Source: an uncultured bacterium
GTDB taxonomy: Bacteria > Verrucomicrobiota > Kiritimatiellia > CAIKKV01 > CAITUY01
Direction of reading: 5' to 3'
NCBI GenBank assembly: GCA_903895695.1
Contig: CAITUY010000044.1
Location: forward strand, 1-48,832
Length of the DNA stretch: 48,832 bases
Within the stretch, counting starts at the first letter, position 1. The number at the start of each line of letters is the position of its first letter. Below are positions 1-7,900 of this stretch, one piece after another. The translations under genes and the position numbers were made by a program. The notes beneath the pieces are model-generated. The model was not told the DNA's origin. It ran no database searches and saw only the letters and a list, made by a program, of their open reading frames with translations.

Positions 1-2
1 CG

Positions 3-134
3 ATCGAAAACTGGCGCCAACTCCCGCAGACGCTCAAGAGAATGGAACAAATCTCGCGCACCGTGCTCTTCGCCACAGTGCCCGAACCCTCACGTCGTAA
101 ACCGTTGCGCAAACGAGTCTTGGGCCTTATCTAA
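3..134 (+). CDS. C-terminal fragment of an unidentified protein (cut by window edge)
   Basis: An open frame enters from the left edge and stops at the TAA ending at 134, giving 43 residues. The tail is strongly basic near its end (PSRRKPLRKRVLGLI). The frame lacks a start inside the window, so it is the 3' end of a gene that begins upstream. I do not recognise the family. The basic tail and the repeats that follow directly (145-208) would fit the end of a mobile-element protein, but that is only a guess. The other two forward frames are also short here, so the frame choice rests on its protein-like composition and clean stop. Confidence 0.4.
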   Translation: MENWRQLPQTLKRMEQISRTVLFATVPEPSRRKPLRKRVLGLI

Positions 135-144
135 GCGCCATTCA

Positions 145-208
145 GGGCTGACCCCCATCGCCCTATGAAGGGCTGACCCCCATCGCCCTACGAACACCGC
201 TCGCGTAG
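145..208 (+). repeat. Tandem 21-nt unit within a dispersed 39-nt repeat
   Basis: The unit gggctgacccccatcgccct(a) occurs at 145-165 and again, identical, at 170-190 with 4 nt between. The second copy continues to 208 (ending tcgcgtag). That 39-nt stretch (170-208) is matched by 15092-15130, also 39 nt long, same orientation, with a few substitutions and a one-base offset in the middle. The family looks like a REP or MITE-type interspersed repeat. No transposase for it can be identified here. Confidence 0.6.
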
Positions 209-308
209 TGAAGCGCATGGAGTGATGGCGCAGCCTGGTCCCGTAGCGGCCAGGATGCGACGGCACTCTATGCGCGTAACGGAGCGGGAGCCGGAGCGGT
301 TGGCGCGA

Positions 309-325
309 CGCATGCCCCGCATGCG
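309..325. repeat. Hairpin copy 1 (ATGC-CCC-GCAT core)
   Basis: A perfect 7-bp stem (cgcatgc / gcatgcg) encloses a CCC loop. It is preceded by ggcgcga-like sequence and followed by gcgtg. Copy 2 at 438-460 has the same core and the same flanks, but three consecutive stem pairs differ on both sides (cgc:gcg here, aaa:ttt there), so pairing is kept. This is what a selected hairpin, or two members of a palindromic repeat family, would look like. Confidence 0.6.
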
Positions 326-437
326 GCGTGACATACCGCGTAGGCGACACAACCAACATGAAGCGCCGCCGGTCATCACGATCGCATTCAAGGCAACGCT
401 CCACCGGCGGCGCACCGCTGTAGCGCAGCAACCGGCG

Positions 438-460
438 CGAAAAATGCCCCGCATTTTTCG
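438..460. repeat. Hairpin copy 2, possible minus-strand terminator
   Basis: A perfect 10-bp stem (cgaaaaatgc / gcatttttcg) closes a CCC loop. It lies 35 nt beyond the stop of the minus-strand gene 496-837. Read on the minus strand, the stem ends in a run of five T, so it could act as an intrinsic terminator, although no T-tract follows the stem itself. Its close relation to the hairpin at 309-325 argues that it is also part of a repeat family. Confidence 0.6.
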
Positions 461-495
461 TGTACGGTTGCGGAGCGGTAGAGGCGGAAAGACAT

Positions 496-837
496 TCAGC
501 GGAGGTTTATCGGCCCTATCATCCAGAGTTTCAGTATCCAAGAGCCGAGCAACAAGGAACTGATGATTCCGGCCGTGCTGAGTACGAGAAGGAATATCCG
601 GAAGCGAAGAGAGCAGGAAGTCTTCAGCAAAGCCACGCTCCCCCATAGCGCGACCACTATTGAAAACGGCACGAGAGGCACCAGAAGGAAGTATACGCCA
701 GGACTGCCCTCGAACGGGTGATGGACGCCAAGCCAGGAACAGAGGATCAGCGAGACGGTGAAGATAAGCGAGAGTGTGGCAATGGCAGTGCCGAGGATTG
801 TGATGCCCTGGACTTTGGAATAGCGATGCGGAGCCAT
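496..837 (-). CDS. Small membrane protein, function unknown
   Basis: The 113-residue product has three strongly hydrophobic segments, about residues 11-35 (ITILGTAIATLSLIF), 48-70 and 78-103, separated by short polar turns. It should be a small inner-membrane protein. The ATG lies one base after the TGA of the upstream gene (839-1975), with no clear ribosome binding site, so translation is probably coupled. It is the last gene of the minus-strand surface-protein operon. I recognise no family. Its place directly behind a lipoprotein and a giant secreted protein could suit an accessory, export or immunity role, but nothing in the sequence proves this. Confidence 0.7.
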   Translation of the reverse strand: MAPHRYSKVQGITILGTAIATLSLIFTVSLILCSWLGVHHPFEGSPGVYFLLVPLVPFSIVVALWGSVALLKTSCSLRFRIFLLVLSTAGIISSLLLGSWILKLWMIGPINLR

Positions 838-838
838 A

Positions 839-1975
839 TCACGGCTTGACTCCGTCTGACTGGGCAGCCCGACGGAGTTTGGTTTCCTGATCGAGGAAGG
901 TGCCGTGTTTCAACTCGTCATACGCTTGCCAGGCAGTCACGGAAAGGAGTCTCGTCTTTTCGGTGGCATGAGGCCGCCAAGCAAGGTCGAATGCCGCTTT
1001 CCCGCCGGTGTAGAACGGATGCTTCACGGCAAAGTTGGTAGGGAACCCGCCAACCTTTTCCCTGAACTTGGCGAGCGCCTCGACTTTGTCGACATTTGCG
1101 GACTCAAGGCCTGAAACCACTTGGCCGTGTTGTTTCTTGTCCCACATCGCCACCGTCGCGGTGGAACCATCTAAGGAGTCATCGGTAAAGAACGGGAGAT
1201 TGGCGAGGATTTCGGGACGATCAAAATACGAGACCTCTGGCACAGGCTGGTTCTTCTGGGTCTTGGCAGACGCGCTCCGCTCCTCTTGCTGCTTAATCCG
1301 GATGGCCTTGAGTGGCGGGTTGCGTTTTTCAAGGACTTGCGTTTGCCCGGTCTGCCAGGTTCTACTTAGCGTTTCCACGAGATTCGATTCGCCATTGTTC
1401 TCACCAACTGAAAAGAGTGGAGTTCCTGCTTCTTCGTTAAGGATTTCTTTTCGCGCCTGCGGCTCCAACCAGCGGGGCCGCAGACGAGAGAGAAGACGGG
1501 TCAGGTCCTTCTCCGGGAATGCCGGATCAAGAACACAACATCCCACGCCGACAGCAGCAATGTCCAAACAGCGCGATCCGAGAATGATGTTGCCGTACCC
1601 CTCTGATCTGTTGAGCCAATCAGCGAGATCCAAATAGGAGTTACTGAAACGTAGTGCTTCCGCTGTTGTCTGCGGAAAAGGTAGGCGTTGAGTGTCGGCG
1701 GCGATCTTGACAGCAACCGCCTTCCCGAACTCGCGAGCCGCTTCCATGGTCGGTCTTTCGGTGTTTGTGGCAACGTTCTCAATGTGCCAGTGCGAGTACA
1801 TGACGGGAGGATTCCATCCCTCTTTGGAGGCTCGGCTGAGAAAAGCGTCAATGTCTTGCGTGGCAAGGACTGCTTGCATCTCGCGCAGAGATAGTTGGTT
1901 GCTCGATGCCGGCTGACCCAGCGTTGAGGAGTGCTGACAGGCAAACAAAAGCAGTAGAATCAAGATTCTCTTCAT
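839..1975 (-). CDS. Putative lipoprotein, function unknown
   Basis: The 378-residue product starts MKRILILLLLFAC. This is a short charged start, a hydrophobic run and a lipobox-like LFAC with Cys13, so it should be an exported lipoprotein. The rest is mostly polar, without membrane segments or repeats. A region around residues 85-150 is rich in aromatic residues and the C-terminal part is lysine/arginine rich. No family is recognised. A ribosome binding site (GAGGT) precedes the ATG, and the gap from the giant gene upstream is 12 bp, so the two are surely cotranscribed. Its role is probably linked to that giant protein, for example as an anchor, chaperone or immunity partner (inference). Confidence 0.7.
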   Translation of the reverse strand: MKRILILLLLFACQHSSTLGQPASSNQLSLREMQAVLATQDIDAFLSRASKEGWNPPVMYSHWHIENVATNTERPTMEAAREFGKAVAVKIAADTQRLPFPQTTAEALRFSNSYLDLADWLNRSEGYGNIILGSRCLDIAAVGVGCCVLDPAFPEKDLTRLLSRLRPRWLEPQARKEILNEEAGTPLFSVGENNGESNLVETLSRTWQTGQTQVLEKRNPPLKAIRIKQQEERSASAKTQKNQPVPEVSYFDRPEILANLPFFTDDSLDGSTATVAMWDKKQHGQVVSGLESANVDKVEALAKFREKVGGFPTNFAVKHPFYTGGKAAFDLAWRPHATEKTRLLSVTAWQAYDELKHGTFLDQETKLRRAAQSDGVKP

Positions 1976-1987
1976 GCTGTACCTCGC

Positions 1988-4900
1988 TCACGGCAAGTGG
2001 TCGTACGTGATGTCAAAGTTGACTGTGTTCCGCCAGATATGCCCCTGGCTTCTGGCGGTCCCGTAACTGCCGTTGCCGTGGCCGATCTGGAGTATGGCCG
2101 CATTCTGAGCGGCGCCACCTGCATCATGGTTGAAGTCGTACAGGTCCTGAACTTCGCCAACTGAGCGGACCTCGATCACGTCCAGCACGATGTAACCGAT
2201 GTCCTTCTTTTCCACTGTGAACTGTGCCTTGTGAGAGATAAGGCGGCCTCTTCCGATTGTCCCATTCAGGTCATCGCCATTGGCGAGGAACTCGGGGAAG
2301 TTGGCAAAGGTGACGGTCGTGGTCGTGACCCATGCCGGGCTCTCATGTGTATGAGGGATATCGTAGGAGGTTGTCGGGGATGGATATGTCTTCTGATACC
2401 CAACAGGTTGGCCCTGGAAGTCGGTCACAACCTGAGGATAAACGGTTGACCAGTAGAAGGCATCCATCGGATCGACGACCGGCAACGAATTGCCAACCAG
2501 TTCCGCCACGGACTTCGTTTCATCCCATGTGTAGTGCCAGATTCCGGCCGTGCCTGCATCATTGAAACCTGCGCCTGAGTTGTGCGTAAGCCATTCACAA
2601 AAGAGGCCGGAGAAGCAGTTGAAGCTGCTGTCATAGTCGTATGACGAAGGCTGGATATCGGTTGGAACGTTGGCAAAATTGCCGTCGCGGAAGATGCGAA
2701 GGAACTGGCGCGCGTGTTTCAAGGGAATCGCCGTTAGCGGCGAAGTGATGATCCAGTCGACCTCAGTCTGGGAGGTCTGATAGATGCTTTCGCTACTTCC
2801 CCGGATGGTCGGATCGCCGATGGTCTGGCCGGAAGTCGAGTTCTTGACGACGAAGGGCAGGATTTCGCTTTGATCCAGTTGGCCGTTGTCATTCGCGTCG
2901 AAGCCGACCCGAACCGTGAAGTTCTGGATGTCAGAGCCGGTATGAGAGAACTCGATATCACACTTGCCGTTGGCGTCAAATGCCTTGTCGCTTCCCGATA
3001 CCTTGCTACTTCCGGCATACGTGGCCGCAATGATCTTGGTCCTGATGCTGTCAGGTTGAATGTCTGCTTCGACAGTCGCTTTGTACTTGCTGTCTGCCGG
3101 ATCGGGAACAAGGTAGAGATAGTTGCGAGGAACTCCGTAGGTGTCGCCGTTTGAATCCGGTTGCTGAGAACTATTTACCGGATCATCCTTCCGCGTCGAG
3201 TTGAAGATTTGGTTGGCCTTGTTCGGCGTCTCCCAGAGTTTGGTGAACTCCACTTTAAGGACGGTCACTGCCAGCGTGCTCTTGAACCACGTCGTGCCAG
3301 CCTGCGGGTCAGCGGGGCTGTCGGTGTATGAGTAGACGATCTCGGCGGCCCCGGCGGTGGTGCCTTCGAGGAACAGGAATCTCTCGTGCGGAAGCGTACC
3401 GATCTGGGCGCCATCCCAGTTGATCGACGCGCCCACGTCCAGAAACGGCTGTTCGCCAGGGGCCGGGTGTTCTTTGTTCCAGAGCCTCAATCCCGCGGCG
3501 CCCGTGAACGCCAAGGTCACCCGGCCGGTAGTGAGTCCGCATTCCGTATTCAGCTTCACTTTGACCAGGTTGTTCGAGCCGCAGCCCACGATCAACCCTG
3601 GCAGGCCCTGCGCCCGTTCGGCCAAGGCATCCTTGGTGTCGAATCGCTGGTCGTGGTTGATGTCGCCGAGCACATCCAGCCGCAGGACCGTGAAGCGGTT
3701 GGTGGAGCGGGTATCCATGTACTTCTCCTCGACGGCCACGTCGCCCAGCGCGGAACTCACCGCCTTGCCTTCAAGATAGACCGTGGCGGCATTTCCCATC
3801 ACTTCCGGGCCGGTGATCTGCCCCACCTTCGTGGGAGTCTGCCACATGCCTACCAGGGACTGCCCCTGAACCACGCTGACCTGTCCGGTCGGCTGGGAGC
3901 GCGGGCAGTTTAGCGAACACTGTTGCACGTTGAACTCGATGCTCACCAGGTCGTCCTCGTTGGATACGGGCGATTCGCTGAAGTCGGAATGTGTGCTCAG
4001 ATTATCGTCGTCCGAGTTCAACGGGATCACGCCGCTCCACTCGTCCCGGTCTCCCACGAGGTTCGTCACGCAAGTCGGGACCGGATTCGTCCAACTGTAG
4101 GTATCCTCAGCCCACCACAGCGTGACGCTGTCGCAAGGGCCGTTCGTCAGCCCGGCAGGCACGAACTGCACCCAATCCTCGCATCTCCAATTCTCCCAAG
4201 AGCCGTCGAGCGATAGCGTTCGCACGGTTGTTGTCCCGGCCGACACGTCCCCTGACCACTGGAAGGTCCCGGCAATTCCTGCCGGGGCCACCACGGCCTC
4301 GACGTCCAGCGTTTCTTCTGCATGCACATAGTAGTCAGGCACCTCGGCCGTCGTCCCCGCATAGCATATCGTCACCTTGGGCAGAGTCAACTGTCCGGCG
4401 GCGGGTGGCGGCCCCGGCAGCGCCGTGCAGGTACGACCCAGGATCCCGCCGGGGTCGCTCACGAGATTGGTCGGCGCCGCGACACCGTTGATGGACAACT
4501 GCACGGCGACCACGCTGCCATTCCCGTTCGTTCGATGGTCGGAAAGCGTGAGCGGGTAGGACTGCCCGGCCGCCAGGTAGAGGGTGCGGCTTACGCTGCC
4601 GTTGCCGTTCCAGACGCGGAACTCATGCCCGCCCAAGGACACTACCGCCCGGCCGGGCGCCAGGGCCGGGAATGAGCTGGGAACCTCGGTGACCGTGACG
4701 GCAACCGCGTAGACGTTCAAACCGGGAGCGCCGTCGGTGTCGTCGGTCGAGTCCGTCGGGTTCCGTCCCACGGCCATTTCGGCGGCATCCGATTTGCCGT
4801 CATGATCGGTGTCGCTCGAGGTGGGACTCGTGTGATAGACGTGGACCTCGTCACCATCGGACAAGCCATCCCCGTCGCTGTCGGGGTTTTGGGGGTCCGT

Positions 4901-7900
4901 GTGGTTTTGGTATTCCTCAAGGTTGGTGAGGCCGTCGCCATCGGGGTCGAGGTTGGCGTCGTTCACGAGGGGATTGAGACCGTGGGCCACCTCCCAACCG
5001 TCCGGCATGCCGTCGCCATCCGTATCGGGATTGTTCGGGTCCGTACCGAGGCGCCATTCCTGTGCATCGCTCAATCCGTCGCCGTCGGTATCGGCAAGGA
5101 GGGGCGAGGTCGTTCCTTTCACGACTGCCACGCCCCTGGTGGGTTCGTTCGCATTCGCAATGACCCCGAGCGACAGGAACCGGACGGGCAACGCGCAGTC
5201 GGTCACCTGGCCCCAGCCGCGCACTTTGCCGTCCGCCGTCAGCAACAACGAAGCGTACTGGCCTGCCGCGAGGGCCACGCCATTGGTGACATCCGTCGGC
5301 ACGTTGGTGAGTCCTTCCCCGTCATACCCCCAGGCCACCACCGTGCGATCCGCCAGCAGGGCCAGACTGTGTTCGCAACCGGCGGCAATGGCGATTGCGT
5401 TGGTCACCGTATCCGGAACTACTGTTGCGTCACAATCGTCCATACCCCATGCCAGAACACGCCCATCGGCCCGCAGGGCGAGATTGTGCCAGTCGCCGGC
5501 GGCGATTGCGACGATGTTCGTGGCCTCCGGAGGCACATCCGTCTGTCCGTAGAGACTCTCTCCCCAAGCCAGAACCCGGCCATCAGCCCGCAACGCCAGA
5601 CTGAGCGCGTCTCCGGCCGCGATGGCGACAACATTCGTGGCATTGGTAGGCACAGTCGATTGTCCGCAGTAATTGTTCCCCCAAGCGACGACCGTGCCGT
5701 CGTTAAGCAAGGCCATGGCATGGTCGGAACCGAGGGCGACTGCAGCAGCGTTGGACAGGCCGGCCAGAACGCTCACAGCACCCGAGTCCGCACTCCAGGC
5801 GGCCACGGTGCCGTTCGAGGCGAGCAACAGCGCGTGCGATCCGTTGGCTGCCACGGCCGCGTATCCCAGCAGGTTCGAGTGGATCACCCAGTTCGTGGAT
5901 CCCGTCCAGGTCAGCACGAACGACTTCGCTTCAACGCCGTCCGGCAATCCGTCCCCGTCGGTGTCGGCGTTGGTCGGACTGGTGCCCCCTGCGATTTCCT
6001 CTGGGTCGGTCAGCCCGTCACCGTCCGTGTCCGGGTTGTGCGGGTCCGTTCCGTGTTGGAACTCCTGCAGGTTGGTCAAGCCATCCCCATCCGGGTCGAG
6101 CTCAGCGTCGTTCACCAGCGGGTTCAGGTTGTGGACCACTTCCCATCCGTCCGGCATCCCGTCGCCATCCGTGTCGGCCACGTGCGGGTCCGTCCCGTGC
6201 AGGTATTCCTGCAGGTTGCTCAGGCCGTCTCCATCGGGATCGAGGCCCGCATCGTTCAACACCGGATTCAGGTTGTTGGCCACCTCCCACCCGTCGGGCA
6301 TCCCGTCACCGTCGGTATCGGGACTGAGCGGGTTGGTTCCGCGTACGACCTCATTGGAATCCGACAAGCCGTCGCCGTCAGAGTCGGGATTGAGCGGGTT
6401 GGTTCCGAGGCGGTATTCGGCGAGATTCGAAAGCCCATCGCCGTCGGAATCGATCTGGGCATGGGCGGGATTGGTGGCCAGGCCGGTGGCGACTTCCCAG
6501 TAGTCGGGCAGCCCGTCGTTGTCGGTGTCGGCGCCGACGCACTGGTAGGCGCCGAGATCGACGGCCGGCCCGCGCGGCCGGCCCAGGCGGTCGAACCGCG
6601 GCGCTCTGGCGGGATCGCCGCGGCTGAGGCAGGGCGAGTTCGTGGTCAATTCCCACGTGCCCGGTATGAGCGCGGGGTCGTTGGTGATGCAGTCATCGCC
6701 CCCGGACGGCAGGCACGAGTAGACCACGCTCTGGGCCAAAGGCCTATACGCGTCATTTGCATAGAAGATGCAGTTGGCTATCTCAATGGGGGATGCGACG
6801 ATGGGATGCCCCATCGTGGTATTGGTCACGAACGTGCAGTTGTCCACGCGAATCTGGTTCTCGAACGTCGTGTAATACGTTTTGATGATCCCCATGGAGG
6901 TGGCTGCGGAATGATTGCCGATGAAGACGGAGTTTGCGATCAATCCCACCGCACCTCCCCGCGACATGCTGACGACTGCAGACGCGGAATTGGTCGCGAC
7001 GCAGTTCGAGATGATGCAATCGGCTATCATGAGATTGCCGGTGCTAGGCGCGGAGATGCACCCCCCGCCCGCGTCGTTGGCATAACCGTTGGCGATTACC
7101 AATCCGCTTAGGGTCATGTCACCGGCACCCGTGCGCAGGCTATGGGCGCCCTGCAAGTCCAGACCGGCTTCCGCGCCGTGGGGTGCGAAGATCAGGAGCG
7201 GCGTGGTCGTACTTAGGGTCAAAGAATCTGTCACGGCGCGCATGCCGGGCTGAACGCGAATGATGGCCGTCCCACGCGAGGGGGCGGCAAGAGCCGCATC
7301 GACCGCGGCCTGCAGTGTGGTGACTACCCCTTGGGAAAAGACGACCGTGTTGCTTGGCCACGAGAGGGCATTGTTCGGGTCGGTGTTCCACGCGTACTCG
7401 AACCGGTTGGGCACCCGGTCGCCGTCGGCGTCCGCCAAGGCGTCAGACGGGTCGGTCGGGCAAAGGCCGTTGGCGACTTCCCACCCGTCCGGCATCCCGT
7501 CGCCATCCGTGTCCGGGTTGTGCGGGTCCGTGCCGTGTTGGAACTCCTGCAGGTTGGTCAAACCATCTACATCCGGATCAAGACTGGCATCGGCGACATC
7601 CGTCGGGTTCAAGCCATGATCGACCTCCCACCCGTCGGGCATCCCGTCCCCGTCCGTGTCAGGGTTGTGCGGATCGGTTCCGTGCAGGTATTCCTGCAGG
7701 TTGGAGAGGCCGTCGTGGTCCGGGTCAGCCGCGGCATCGGTTCCATTTGTGGGATTGAGTGAATGGTAGTATTCCCAGCCGTCGGGCATCCCGTCGTGAT
7801 CCGTGTCGGCATTCATGCCTGACGTGCCCAGCGTGTATTCCAGAGCGTTCGGAAGTCCGTCGTGGTCAGGATCGGCAGCCGCATCGCAGTACGTCGGATC

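Larger units (their letters stand above)
135..495. other. Noncoding stretch with repeats and hairpins
   Basis: This gap of about 360 bp lies between the truncated left-edge gene and the minus-strand operon ending at 496. Frames on both strands are open here but give arginine-rich, low-complexity peptides without plausible starts, so I call none. It holds a 21-nt unit repeated in tandem (145-190), a longer repeat reaching 208 that recurs at 15092, and two related hairpins (309-325, 438-460). The tetranucleotide GTAG occurs several times beside these structures, as in REP-type elements. The hairpin at 438-460, read on the minus strand, could also end the 496-837 operon. Confidence 0.5.

Noticed and set aside
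188..646. 152-codon minus-strand frame and overlapping plus-strand frames near the left end
   Set aside because: They are Arg/Cys-rich, have no ribosome binding site, and cross the hairpin repeats; the minus-strand gene 496-837 is the better frame.
4802..7111. Open frame of 769 codons on the plus strand
   Set aside because: It lies opposite the thrombospondin type-3 and RCC1 repeats. Repeated codon use of the real gene keeps the opposite strand open. The product is a repeat of Val/Gly/Arg with no start signal.
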